A DNA stretch of 64,000 nt from Begonia masoniana (lineage: Eukaryota; Streptophyta; Magnoliopsida; Cucurbitales; Begoniaceae): NCBI GenBank assembly GCA_022432975.1, contig CM039502.1, positions 16,873,453 to 16,937,452 of the forward strand, written 5' to 3'. The translations under genes were made by a program, and so were the position numbers. Position 1 is the stretch's first letter, and every line of letters starts with the position of its first letter. The notes beneath the pieces are model-generated. The model worked only from the letters and a program-made list of their open reading frames with translations, was not told the origin of the DNA and ran no database searches. Below are positions 1 through 10,717 of the stretch, one piece after another.

Positions 1-1144
1 ATCTTCTCTGATTCTGTGGGATCTTCGGTCTCTCTTTGTGGTCATTCAAATAAAGAAATCTTCTTCTTTCTTAATAATGTGGTCAAAGATAACAACCAAC
101 AATTTAAATTAGTGCTAAATATTTGATATATTCATAAAAATCATTAATTTCATAAAATCTTTCCATACTTAGTAACCTATAACAATTTCTATAATTTTGA
201 TCCAAATCTTTTTATATTCACTCAAATCACACGAGTTTTATTAAATAAAAATAATATAAAATAGGGTAATTATCAATTTGAACCCTGTACTATGCACTGT
301 ATTTCAGTTAGCCCCATGTACTAAAAAAATGACAAACCAAACCATGTACTTTGATTCTATTATTAGTTTTGACATTCTATCAACAATTTCGTTAAACCCT
401 CATTTAAAAAATTAGCAAACAATATTGGATTCATTTAAACTTTTTACCACATGTTCACTACTTAATGAGAAAATAATCTGAAAATTTTTGTTATTTTATA
501 ACACATGTAAAATTTATTGTAATTTTATTTTAGTATTTTATAAAAATATTATAATAAATCATATAATTTTTTGCAAAATTACAAAAATTTGTCTATTATC
601 TACCCATGATGTAGTGAACATGTGGAAAAAGTTTCAAATAAATCCAATATCTTTTGTTATTTTGTTAAATTAATCTCATTTTCTTATTTACTTTATAAAT
701 TAATTTTAAAAAAAATACTAAACAATATTTGATTTATTTGAAAAGTTTTCGACATGTGCAACCTATCATGGGTAGATAATAATTTTTTTTTTTTTGTGAT
801 TTTCTAAAATTTGTATGATTTATTATAATGTTTTTATAAAATATTAAAATAAAATTACAATAAATGGTATATGTGTTAAAAAATCACCAAAATTTTCATA
901 TTATCTTCTCATTAAGTAGTGAACATGTGGTAAAAGTTTTAACTGAATCCAATATTGTTTGATAATTTTTTAAATGAGAATTTAATGAAATTATTGATAG
1001 AAGGTCAAAACTTATAACAGAATCAAAGTACAGGATTCGGTTTACCAGTTTTTTTAGGACAGGGGGCTAACTGAAATACAGTGCATAGTACAGGGTTCAA
1101 ATCAATAATTACCCTATAAAATAACTCTAATTTAAGAGTTATCA
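1..1144 (-). mobile_element. 3' LTR (partial) of Athila-A, interrupted by a MITE
   Basis: Read on the minus strand, this LTR starts at 1144 (TGATAACTC...), directly after a purine-rich tract, and runs off the left edge of the window. It aligns over its length with the plus-strand Athila-B LTR starting at 42831, including the block rich in AAATCACATGAG-like sequence. The only large difference is the 853-bp foldback element at 263-1115. No coding sequence is seen. Confidence 0.75.
263..1115. mobile_element. Foldback MITE with about 400-bp terminal inverted repeats
   Basis: The first roughly 400 bases (263 to about 665) are an imperfect reverse complement of the last roughly 400 (about 715 to 1115), leaving a spacer of about 50 bp. 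Ends are AGGGTAATT and AATTACCCT. The element is flanked by a 7-bp direct repeat ATAAAAT (256-262 and 1116-1122). The related Athila-B LTR has the same site once and unoccupied (ATTTTAT, 42853-42859), so the insertion and its duplication are supported by a paralogous empty site. There is no transposase. Superfamily is uncertain: a 7-8-bp duplication could fit a hAT-like or diverged Mutator-like MITE. Confidence 0.9.
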
Positions 1145-1158
1145 AATACCCCCAAACT
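1145..1158 (-). other. Polypurine tract of Athila-A
   Basis: On the minus strand this reads AGTTTGGGGGTATT immediately before the TGATAA LTR start. Athila-B has the equivalent GTTTGGGGGTA before 42831. Confidence 0.7.
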
Positions 1159-1372
1159 AGAACTATTACTCGCCCTCGAGTGATGCAAAATAAAATCAAA
1201 ATTAAAGAATTCTCAAGGTAACATTAATGAATTTCATGCAATTTTCAGGATATTTCGAAACTTGTAATCTTAAAAAAAAATTCCGCTATCACAATTATAA
1301 GTAATTAACATAGAGTTATTCCCAATAAAATAATTTTCCAAAGTATGTGTGCTGAAACTCCTCTTCAACCTA

Positions 1373-2379
1373 TGTTGAGCTCCGACCTGCAAATAGGACT
1401 CGAGAACTCGAAGAAGACCGTTAGTTCCCAGGTGACACAAAACTGACAAATCCGAGAAGAAATAATGCAAACGAAATATCAAACGTGCTCAGAATTTAAA
1501 AAAAATTTTAGGTGAGTCTTGTGAAGTGAGTGAGATGTGTGCTGGTGAAAAACGTGGTCCAGATTCATCGAGATGAAGGATTTATGGACTGTTTTCTGAG
1601 AATCGGCCAATGAGTTCTTCAATGGAGCTTTTGGCAGGAGTTTTCTTCCAAGGAAGAGAACTCGATTCAAGGAATCGGTTCAGCCACTTCTTGCTGCTTT
1701 TCACTCTCAAAAGAATGAAGAAAAAGATGGCAAATCTGTTCTTACAAGCTACCAAGCTTGAAGATCGGTTTGGGGGCACAACCACTCGGTTGTTGTCAAC
1801 CGAGCTTACCTTGGAAGCTCCTTGCTCCAAGCTTCTTCTATTGAGAGAGAAATTCGTGGGTGCTCATAAAAAATCAGCCAAAAAAGTTACAAACACCAAT
1901 GCCATGAATTATAGACCTAATGGTGGGCTTGGGATTGGGCTTAGGCTTGGAGGGGGATGATGGACCATCATTTGAGCTTGAGCCATGTCTTCACTTCAAT
2001 GGGCCAAAGCATAAACCAAGCCACCAACTAATCCTAATATTCATTTAATTCTAACATTCATAGAATCCTAACATTCATCTAATAAAGTTTAAACAAGAAG
2101 GCCAACGTTTGCCAATAAGTTCGAAATTTCAAAAAAAGCTACAAATATCAAAGCTCGGGAAGACAAATTCCCATGTGAGCATTAATGTGCTTCTTTAGTT
2201 TTTCCACATGATGAGATGCTTTGGTTGGTCAACGTCTCCAGCTTTAATCTCCCACTTCAAGTCGTCCATGGTGTCCTCCAAGTCGTCACACAAACCATGA
2301 CCTGCAAAAGAGACAAGTGTGTTAGTTAAATTTGTGGACTCGGGTCTGAGATCGTGTAATGGGCTTACGGGGCACAACA
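1373..2379 (-). mobile_element. Copia-like solo LTR, about 1 kb, TSD ACCTA
   Basis: Ends are TGTTGAGC and GCACAACA, i.e. TGTTG...CAACA, flanked by the 5-bp repeat ACCTA (1368-1372 and 2380-2384). There is no primer site, polypurine tract or coding region, so this is a solo LTR. A second copy of the family lies at 52024-53019 in the opposite orientation. Athila-B lacks it at the matching point (42603-42607). Assignment to Ty1/copia rests only on end sequence and length. Confidence 0.85.
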
Positions 2380-3159
2380 ACCTACTAAGTTCAATCATCA
2401 AAACTAAAGTTCATAGTTAATATTAGATTGCTAACTCTTCAATGTTTTTTCTAAGTTAATTAGATTTCAAAGGTTCTCTTTTTGTTTTTTTTTTTCAGTT
2501 TTTTTAATAAATAATAAGTAAGAGGAATATATTTTTGTATTGATTTTCTCTTATAAGTCACACTACTTTTTTACGCGATTGACAACATTGGTCATGAAGG
2601 CCTCTGGTTACTCAGTAGTGTCACCTAAAGATACATATTCGTATAGAATTATAGAGGAATATAGTCAATATTATTGCAACGGAGTTCCTCTTAAAGTTCA
2701 TCTAATTAAATTTCATTGAGTATCTAAAAGTTTCACTCGAGATTGAAAGTAAATTAAGAAATTGCAATTATTCTGTTTTTCAATTCTTTTTTTTTCTATA
2801 ACCCCCAAACTTATTATTTATTATGTTATTAATTATTATTAGTATTTTTTAAAGAACTTTCTATCTCTAATTTTGTGACAGCCCGAAACCGAATCCCGAT
2901 CGGAACCCGAGAACCGAGCCGTCACTCCGGGTCATTTGCAGAAAACGGTGACTAATTTTAGTTGAACATAAACAGGATGAGCTTATAGAAGTAAACTCAT
3001 AAACTTTTCAGAGGAAGGGAAAAACACCCCCTGTATCCGAAAGCAAAACTGGAAAACACCGTAAACACATCTACAATCGGAAGGAAGAACAAATATTAGA
3101 AGAAGATCGGGGCAGAAAACAGAATGTGAAGTCGGAAAACTTAGGTAAAAGACTGGCGG

Positions 3160-3510
3160 AAGACTTAGTTTAAAACTGGGCGGAAGACTTGAATGACGTC
3201 AGCCGGAAGATGTAAATGCAAAGACAGAAGTAAGGATGACGTCAGGCGGAAGACACAGACAGTAACTGAAATCGGATGAGGAGATGACGTCAGCCGGAAG
3301 ATGGATGACGTCAAGCGGAAGATATAAGCATTATACTGGCGGAAAAACTGGGATGACGTCAGCCGGAAGACATAATTACACTGGCGGAAGACTTGGGTGA
3401 CGTCAGCCGGAAGACGGAGTTTTAAACTGGGCAGAAGACTTATGCTGACATCAGCCGGAAGATGTAAATACACTGGGCGGATGACTTTGATGACGTCAGC
3501 CGGAAGACAT
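3160..3510. repeat. Degenerate array built on TGACGTCAGCCGGAAGA
   Basis: About eight spaced copies of a motif with TGACGTCA followed by (A)GCCGGAAGAYRTA occur here, some degraded (for example TGACATCA near 3447). TGACGTCA is a perfect palindrome and a consensus bZIP binding core. The array sits in the 3' third of the LTR, downstream of the leader splice-like signals. Confidence 0.8.
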
Positions 3511-4257
3511 AGTTTTAAAGGCAAAATTTACAGCTTTTACAGGGAGACATACGAGCAAGGAGCATCAATCAGAAGACATAAGAGTTTCAGACCTTCAAAA
3601 CCGATTCAAAAATAAGTTTTTTGAAACACACTTTGCAGATGACAGATCTCAACTGACAGATTTAAGAAAAACAGACTACATGGATAACTCTAAAATTCGA
3701 GACCATCCATGCAAATCTTAAAACAAGAAAATATTCTAAAACATTTCAGAACATTCAGAACATGAGTTCAACTGTCAAATACAGCAGTTTTAAAAACTTT
3801 GACACAGAATCTATGCAGTATTTCGAAATCTGAAGATCAATAAGACATACTTTAGAATTGACAAGTTCAAGGAAATAAATTACATGGACAGTTCCAAAAC
3901 CAGAATTCATTCATGCATGAACTAATAGAAGCATTCCAAGTAAATTTCTGAATACTTTAGTATATAAACTTAACTGTCAAATACAGTGGCTTCTAAAACT
4001 TAGACAACAAACCTATACATTGTTTTAAAATCTGAAGGTCAGTACAGAACATGACATATACTTGCAGAATTTCTTCAAAGGAAGAGTTTTACAACCAAAC
4101 CCGAACATATAGAAGACTTTACAGATATAGACACTTTAAAAAACTTAAACCTCAGATCAGAGACATGTCTGGCTGCAGCAACCACCCCGAGAGATCGAAT
4201 CACCAACCACCTAATGATCAGACTGAGGCACAAAGTCCTCGTTTTCGGGTTCAGTAC

Positions 4258-4833
4258 CTACATCAGAGAGTTCATCTATGAGCCTAAAGCTCAGTAAGAA
4301 CATATTATAAATGCGGTGATGCAAAATGCTATGCATGCAGTTTTCAGAATACAGTGACAAGACAGAACTTTACGTTACAGTGGCAGAGGGGTATAAGTGG
4401 GGCTTATAGGGGAACTGGCAAACAGAGGGTGCACTATCAGGCACAGCAGTTTTCAGAATCCCAGGGAGGGATAAAACCAGAGGGTCCTTGCTAGGGACAA
4501 TAAATTTTTAGATTCCCAGAGAGGGATAAAACCAGAGGGCCAGTCCTCGTCCCACACCTAACCAGTACATTTCAGTCAGATTTTATCTTGTTTAGTTTCA
4601 AACAGTGTACAGAAAACAATTTTACATGAACTTTCAGAAAATCGTGTATGCATGGACGTTTACAGTGCTTACAGTTGATACAGCAGAGAACAAGAAGATA
4701 AAACAACAGAAACCTGAACAGAAGCCACAGAACTTAACTCTAACCCTTCTACCCAAAGCCAGCCAACTGAATGTAAAACCTAGTACCTCCGAGATGTAGG
4801 GCCTTAAGGGCCAACCTACGGGTATGAACTTAC
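4258..4833 (-). other. Structured intron-like element in LTR leader (solo LTR 2874-5480)
   Basis: Minus strand: donor-like CAG|GTAAGT begins at 4833; hairpin P1 GGCC-CTTAA-GGCC at 4812-4800; 5' strand CCTACATC at 4800-4793; hairpin P2 TGAGC-TTTAG-GCTCA at 4293-4279; 3' strand TGATGTAGG at 4265-4257, whose TGTAG|GT forms the acceptor-like end. The long-range helix is 8 bp, then two mismatches, then a 4-bp segment with one G-U pair. Splicing is inferred, not shown. Confidence 0.6.
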
Positions 4834-5675
4834 CTGTTGCTTTAGAGTTGATAGTCCTGGACGTCTCAGAAATGCTCGAACCTGTACATGCACGTTCAGA
4901 AAATAAACAAGCTGCAAATGCTAACAAATAAGTTAGAAGAATTTCTTCCAAATTCATTCAAACTCTTAGAAAACAAACCGGTGTGTTTTCATCCAAGAAC
5001 AGTGAGTTTTCTCCAAATACCATAACCCTAAACTTCAGTAAAAACTCACATTACACTTGTCCAAACTTGTTAGCAATAAAAGAGGCTCACCTTAGCAGAG
5101 AAACAGAAAGGAACCGAGGAGATCGAAGTAACTTCGACGATTATTTTGTCGACAGGAAGGGAGAATGTCGAGAAGAGAAATGGAGAGAGAGCAGAGCGGA
5201 GAAGTGAAGAGGGTTTCACGCAGGAGGGAGAACTTAGCTTCTTCACCAAGTCGCCAGATGTCACTCAACCATTGGCTATCTCCCACCAACCTTAATTTCT
5301 CCCTAATTTACCCTTCCATGCATTTTAAACTTAGTGTTTAGTTTAGTTACACAATAGTTTGGTTCTCCCCTTACTAAATGCTCCAGCATTTTACAATAAA
5401 GTTGTTATCGTATTTACGGCAATTTAAATCCACACAATAATTCAACAGACTATTACATGGCCAAAATGCCGGGTGGTACAAATTTTCTTCGGTCAATATT
5501 AAATCGTTCTCATCAAATTAAACTATGAAATCTAATTAGGATAATCTCCCTAAGAAACTAAAAAAGAGTTTGTACGTTATGAAGGAAATTTATACTAAAG
5601 GGAATAAATCTTAGTTAAATGCTATTAATGTATGATAATGAAATATTTCGACAGAATTACAAAGTTAGGAAAATT

Positions 5676-5711
5676 AATTTATTAATATTATTATTATTAT
5701 TAGGAAAATTA

Positions 5712-5761
<50 letters not shown>

Positions 5762-5776
5762 CATCATCATCATCAT
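5676..5776. repeat. ATT/TTA microsatellite with a TCA tail
   Basis: Interrupted ATT repeats from about 5676 become a pure TTA run from about 5711 to 5760, followed by four to five TCA units. It lies in the AT-rich 3' region of Athila-A. The open frame across it is an artefact of the repeat. Confidence 0.95.
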
Positions 5777-6615
5777 ATTACAATACTTTTCCATTATTAT
5801 TTTCTACCTAATCCTAGTACATCCCTACCCCCAAACTCAAACTCGACAGTGTCTCCACTATCGAACAAAATAGAGTTCAAAATTTAAACAAAACAAAGCA
5901 AAACTAAGGGGTACGTTGTAACACCCGACATTTTAGCCATGTAATTATTCCTTGAACTATTAAATAAGATATACATATATTGGCCATTAAGGAAGTGCGT
6001 ATTTCATTGGAGTTTTGTGATACCCCAAGTGGATGTCTAGAGAAAATGGATCGGTGAACTTAACTAATAATTCAATTGAGAAACCAAACTAAAAATCAAC
6101 CAAAATAGAACACCTTGGTTAAAAACCAATGAGAGGGCAAATTAGGTAAACCAATTAAGGTTGGTGGGAGGAAGCCAATGGTTGAGTGACACTTGGTAAC
6201 TTGTTGAAGAAGCCATGTTCTTTTCTCCTCCCTCCTACGTGAAACCCTCATTTCTCATCTACTTCCTTCCACTCCCCCTCTGTTTTCTCTCTTCCAGAAG
6301 ATTGCAACCTTTCCAAGAACTTCCTTTCCTCCATTTTCTCCAGTTAAGGTAAACATCTGCTAAAGCTAACGAGTTTGAATGAGTTAAAATGTGAGTTTTG
6401 TTGGAGTTTGAGGTTACGATAATTTGAAGTGAACTCACTGTTTTTACATGAAAACACATTGGTTTGTTTTTTAAAGATTTGAATGGAGTTTGAAGCTTAT
6501 TCTACTAGGATATTAGTTAGCATTTGCAGCTTGTTAATTTCTCTTTTTGTGCACGTCATAGGTTCGTGCATCACTGTGGTTTCACGTGCAAAGTTTGCTG
6601 CTTTTCGGACAACAG

Positions 6616-7134
6616 GTAAGTTCATATCCGTAGGTTGGCCTTTAAGACCCTACATCACAGAGACTCTAGGTTTTACTTCTGTCTTGAGGTTTCGGGTAGA
6701 GAAAGTTAGAGTTAAGTTCTGAGTTATCTGTGTCTCTCATTATGTTCTATTGTATTATTTCTGTTGCCTGCCGTTTTATATTTAAGCACTATGAAAGTTC
6801 ATGCATACACGTTTTTCCCGAAAGCTCATGCAAAAATGTCTTCTGCACATGTTTTGAAGTTAAGAAAGATAAATCTGACATAAATGTATTGGTTAAGTGC
6901 GGGACGGGGACTGACCTACTGTTTCTGTTCTATTCTGTTTTTGTTCTGTAAATCTATTATGTGCCTATCGTGCACTTGCCAGTTCCCCTATAAGCCCCAC
7001 TTATACCCCTCTGCCAGTGAAACGTAATGTACTGTACTGTCACCGTATTCTGAAAGTTCATGCATAGCATATGCATCACTGCATTTTTATATGTTCTTAC
7101 TGAGTTCAGACTCATAGGTGAACTCTCTGATGTA
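6616..7134 (+). other. Structured intron-like element in LTR leader (solo LTR 5917-8378)
   Basis: A 54-nt micro-exon (6562-6615) ends ACAG|GTAAGT. P1 GGCC-TTTAA-GACC 6637-6649 (one weakened pair); 5' strand CCTACATCA 6649-6657 followed by C-AGAG; P2 TGAGT-TCAG-ACTCA 7101-7114; CTCT-C then TGATGTATG 7123-7136. The acceptor AG has decayed to AT in this solo copy. AGAG pairs with CTCT where Tekay G has GGAG/CTCC. Confidence 0.6.
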
Positions 7135-7639
7135 TGTACTGAACCCGTGAATGAGGACTTTGTGCCTCAAGATGATGATTTGATATAGTTGGCAGATGGA
7201 GTTCATGGGGTTTGGTTGTGGCAGCTAGACATATTCCTGACCAGAGAGAAAGAGGTTTTAAAGTTTTGTGTTATGTTTTAAAAACTTCTGTTATGGTGAA
7301 TTCTGGAAATGCATGTCAAGTTCTGTACTGTTTCTGAGATTTTAAAACGATGTATGGCATCTGTACTGATGTTTAAAACCTCTGTATTTGACAGTTGAGT
7401 TTCTGTTCTGAAGTATTCTGGAATTGATTGGCATATTTTCTCTTTTAGGGTGTGCATGGATTATCTCTGATTTTAGAGCCATCCATGCAATCTGCTTTCC
7501 TTAAATTTCTGTCGTGTTTTCCTGATTTGTCCAAAATCATATTTGAATCGTTTTGTGAAATTTGAAGCTTTCATACTTTCTGTCTTCACGACTTCTGTTT
7601 TTATGTAATCCTGTTAAAAGTTGTCAACTTTGTCTTTAA

Positions 7640-7860
7640 ACTCTACATCCACCGGTGAACTCATTTCTGTCTTATTCACATCCACCCCTGCCACTGTTCA
7701 CTTTTGTCTTATTCACATCTACCGTTCTCCTTTATTATTCACATCCACCGTTCTCTTTTATTTATTCACATCCACCGCTGCCACTGTTCACTTCTGTCTT
7801 ATTCACATCTACCGCTGCCACTGTTCACTTTTGTCTTATTCACATCCACTGCTAGTCTAT
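7640..7860. repeat. Spaced repeats of CACATCYACCGCTGCCACTG type
   Basis: Six to seven copies of TTCACATC(C/T)ACCG(C/T)T... separated by GTCTTATT-like spacers. The array is the positional equivalent of the palindromic islands in the other Tekay LTRs. The overlapping open frames are repeat artefacts. Confidence 0.8.
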
Positions 7861-8389
7861 ATTGCCCGCCTAGTTTACTTAAATTTTCTACCTACGTCTT
7901 CCGCCCCATTTTATTTACTCCTTCGGCCACAGATCACCCGATTCCGATATTCACTGTAGCCTTTCTTTCAATATGTTTTTCAGTTTATATTTCTCAATTA
8001 TTTTCACTGCATGTATTTTATCATGTCGTTCTCTGCATGCCCATCGTCCACCCAGCCTTTTATTTAAACGTTCAAAGTGTTCTGTCTCCCTGTTTTCTTC
8101 AGTCTTTTATTTCTGTGGTTCAAAAATTAATATGTCTTCTGATTCTGTTCCAAGTGTTCTGATTCCCTTCTGTTGTTTATTCTGCAGTTCGGTTTTAACT
8201 GTTTTTCCTGTTTTGTTTTCGACTCCAGAGAACGCTCCCTCTCTCTCTCTCTGAAAAGTTTTAAGGGTATGTTGTTTAAAGGTTCATTCTATTTAAAGTT
8301 CAAAAAAAATATAGTCCCCGTTTTGAATGTCCCGGAGTGATGGCTTCTCGGACCCCGATCGGGTTGGGGGCCGTCACATACGTACTTCC

Positions 8390-8620
8390 CTAGAATCTCA
8401 TTCGTCGTTCCATTAGATGCAAGGTTTCGTGTTGCTGTGCCAATTTATTTTGTAGAAACAGCAAGCCTTCCATAATTTGTTGTTGAAAGATGATGCTCTC
8501 GGCTGATGCTACAGCTCCACTTGCAGCATTTGGATTGTGTGATGGCTTTCTTTTCGGTGCTTCCTCTTCATCAGTTTCTTCTTCCCCTGATTTGTGTAGA
8601 CCTGAGTTTTTTTTTTTTTT
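8390..8620 (-). pseudogene. C-terminal remnant of a 3' ORF of Athila-A
   Basis: On the minus strand an open frame ends at a TAG (8392-8390) and reads back through about 70 codons to a poly-A run near 8620. It contains an acidic stretch (EEETDEEEAPKRKPS) followed by a Gln/Leu-rich, helix-prone tail ending LMERRMRF. No start codon is left. It lies between the pol remnant and the polypurine tract, where Athila-group elements carry an extra env-like ORF, so it may be the end of that ORF. The protein family itself is not recognised, and a C-terminal pol extension is an alternative. Confidence 0.4.
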
Positions 8621-8781
8621 TAAATTGCTACAGCAAACATTGCAGTATCAACATTATTATTTTTAGCAAAAACTAAAAAATTAACAAAAACCAACACAAA
8701 ATGATATCAAAAATTGGGTTGCCTCCCAATAAGCGCTTGATGTTTTAAGTGCTCAGCCTGACTTCCTCATGCTTCACGTTT

Positions 8782-8982
8782 CTATGCTTTGTGGTCATTG
8801 CTTTGTGGATGATATGTTATGGTCACTTTATGTTTGAGGTGAGAGAGCAGTTGTTTAAGCTCCAGTGTTGGTGCGTCTTCAACATATAGCTTCAAGACTT
8901 CTGGGTTATCTTTCGTTCGAACTAATGCCTCAAACTGTTTCCTGTGGCTCCTAGAAAATTGCTTCGTGTCTTTCATTTCCAT
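8782..8982 (-). pseudogene. Athila-A pol fragment, region just before reverse transcriptase
   Basis: The frame contains APTLELKQLLSHLKH, which matches the PTLELKPLPxHLRY-type segment preceding the RT domain in Athila/Tat polyproteins. After HLKH the sequence no longer resembles RT and soon reaches the conserved 3' block that reads, on the minus strand, AAGCGCTTATTGGGAGGCAA. RT-RNase H-integrase were therefore deleted. At 8978 it meets the 5'-truncated LTR of Tekay A. Confidence 0.65.
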
Positions 8983-9256
8983 ACTTTCTCTCTCGGAATT
9001 CAGCTCAAGCTCAGCAGAACTCTTCAGGCAATTCCCTCTCCAATTTTTTGCCCCAAACTAGGTGAGTCTACTTCAATTTTGAGTTACATTGTAACTAGTG
9101 ATGGTAGAGAGGATTATAGAGCTCCCAAACTAGATTCCTTAGATTTCTGAATAGATTAGAATGAGGTTGAGTAAAAATCTAATTGATATTCTGTTTATAA
9201 CTTAGGTGAGCAAAACTTCCGAAGTAGTTCGAAACCGAGCATTTCCAGGAAGCCAA

Positions 9257-9645
9257 GTAAGTAGAGTATGTGTGTGCCTTCGGGCCTACATCACAAAACA
9301 GTAGGTTTATGCATGTTATGCATGTTTTCAGTTTATCATGTATCATGTTTTAAAAGTATACCAAAATGAATTTAAATGTATGATGGCATGGTGAGGATTG
9401 AACCGATTGAAACAGATCAGTTATTAAGGGAACTAATCCGTCCCTTAATCAAGAGAGAGGATGTATGACTTTGGGAGGAGTGATCCAACTCCCAATTTCA
9501 CAGGGGGATCAGAGCAGAAACGAATGCATATGCAACTGAGATATGAAAGTAGAAACTGCATGTCTAGGATTTATGTTTCAGCATTTCATTTCATTATTTA
9601 TTTACTTACTTAGCATTAAGCTAATAGATGAGTTTTGTGATGTAG
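9257..9645 (+). other. Structured intron-like element in Tekay A 5' LTR leader
   Basis: Donor-like CCAA|GTAAGT at 9257. P1 GCC-TTCG-GGC 9276-9285 (a C(UUCG)G tetraloop in RNA). Long-range helix of 15 uninterrupted base pairs: CCTACATCACAAAAC 9285-9299 with GTTTTGTGATGTAGG 9632-9646. P2 TTAGC-ATTAA-GCTAA 9610-9624. The segment is 389 nt, identical in length to the 3' LTR copy. Confidence 0.65.
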
Positions 9646-10002
9646 GTGCTGAGGTTTCAACAGGTGAATTCTCTGAGTTTACTGAGGAATAGGTGAAGTT
9701 GGAGGAGCACTTTTATGCCACGGTTTGGTACTCTGATGAGGCAGTTTAACTATTGTCTGTATGTGGAGTCTAACTTTTCAGACGTTCTGGCGAGGAGTGC
9801 AGAGGGTTTTGATGATAGTAATAGTTCAAGGTTTTAGAATGTTTTGAGTTTTTCCTGATATAATACCTGATTTGGTTTTGTTATGGATTGCTAATTTAGG
9901 ATTTTTATTGGATAAAGATACAATGTTGGTTTCAAATTGTCATTTGACGGAATTCAGAAGTTTCTTAGGGTCAGATTGTCTTGAATGTTTTCAGTAAAAT
10001 TT

Positions 10003-10217
10003 GCAAGTATTTTGTCTATCGGTGGATGTAGTCCACCGGTGGATGTCAAGTATTTTGTCTATCGGTGGATGTAGTCCACCGGTGGATGTCAAGTATTTTT
10101 GTCTATCGGTGGATGTAGTCCACCGGTGGATGTCAAGTATTTTGTCTATTGGTGGATGTAGTCCACCGGTGGATGTCAAGTATTTTGTCTATCGGTGGTG
10201 TAGTCCACCGGTGGATG
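10003..10217 (+). repeat. Five tandem 42-44-bp units (TATCGGTGGATG / CCACCGGTGG)
   Basis: Each unit has CAAGTATTTTGTCTATCGG, then a TGGATGTAGTCCACCGGTGG segment. The same unit is expanded to about 44 copies in the 3' LTR at 29448-31165. It is followed by degenerate TTTTGTCGTTTTGTGAYCGG units. Confidence 0.95.
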
Positions 10218-10717
10218 TCAAGTATTTTTGTCGTTTTGTGACCGGTAGATGTGAGAAGAAAATTTGTCGTTTTGTGATCGATAGATGCGAATAGAGAGTT
10301 TTGTCGTTTTGTGATCAGTAGATGAGAGTAACAGACACGTCGTCGGCGGATGTGAGAGGAAGATGCATGAAAATCGATGCATCGTTCGGCTGACGTGTGC
10401 GTTGGACGATAGAAGCAGAAGATGTCTTCTGTTTCTGCCTCTTCCGCTGGTACTGTTTAGCGGTGGATATCGTTTGTATCCACTCCCACCGCTGGTAACG
10501 TTCAGCGAAAGATGTGCTTTGAATTTCTTTCTCTCAGTCAAACGTTTTAATATTTTGTCTATTTTATAAATGTTACTTAGACGAAAAGTTTTCTGTTGCA
10601 AGTTTTGAAGATTTAAAGATTTAATTTTATCGTCGAGTGAAATTTTTTTAAAATTTCTTAGTCCTGTTCTATGACATGAGTAGCGAACTGGTTCTGAAAA
10701 CTCGGGGCGTTACAGTA

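Larger units (their letters stand above)
2874..5480 (-). mobile_element. Tekay-type solo LTR, 2.6 kb, TSD AATTT
   Basis: On the minus strand it starts TGTACCACCCGGC at 5480 and ends ...GGGCTGTCACA at 2874. It is flanked by AATTT on both sides (2869-2873 and 5481-5485). The family is the same broad group as 5917-8378 and the LTRs of Tekay G and H. No internal domain is attached. Athila-B carries the target site unoccupied (AAATT, 42202-42206). Confidence 0.9.
5917..8378 (+). mobile_element. Tekay-type solo LTR, 2.46 kb, TSD TACGT
   Basis: It starts TGTAACACCCGACATTTTAG and ends GGGGGCCGTCACA. TACGT flanks both ends (5912-5916 and 8379-8383). No primer site follows the LTR, so it is solo. It is closely related to the Tekay G 5' LTR (48299-50844). 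Confidence 0.92.
1145..8982 (-). mobile_element. Athila-A 3' internal region, split by three LTR insertions
   Basis: Athila sequence occupies 1145-1372, 2380-2873, 5481-5916 and 8379-8982; everything between is inserted solo LTRs. The first three pieces align with the reverse complement of Athila-B 42113-42830, which is uninterrupted and shows each insertion site empty. The part nearest the LTR is AT-rich and non-coding. Two coding remnants lie at its far end (8390-8620 and 8782-8982). RNase H, integrase and most of the reverse transcriptase are missing, so a deletion joined the pre-RT region to the 3' region. Confidence 0.7.
8978..10714 (+). mobile_element. Tekay A 5' LTR, 5'-truncated
   Basis: It ends CGGGGCGTTACA followed by a primer site. 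It aligns with the Tekay A 3' LTR from 19155 on (TTTCCATACTTTCTCTC). Roughly the first 190 bp, including the TGTAACACCC end and the TATA region, are missing, and the cut is fused to Athila pol. Confidence 0.85.

Noticed and set aside
1479..1960. Frames of 60-116 codons in the 1.4-2.0 kb region
   Set aside because: They lie in the copia-like solo LTR; the sister copy at 52024-53019 does not preserve the same frames.
3165..3615. Frames rich in FRLTSS / TSAGR repeats
   Set aside because: They translate the TGACGTCAGCCGGAAGA array on either strand.
5619..5873. Open frame of 84 codons with a poly-Ile stretch
   Set aside because: It is a translation of the ATT microsatellite.
7621..8254. Overlapping Ser/His/Leu-rich frames that look membrane-like
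   Set aside because: They translate pyrimidine-rich LTR repeats in several frames; no conserved start and no homology.
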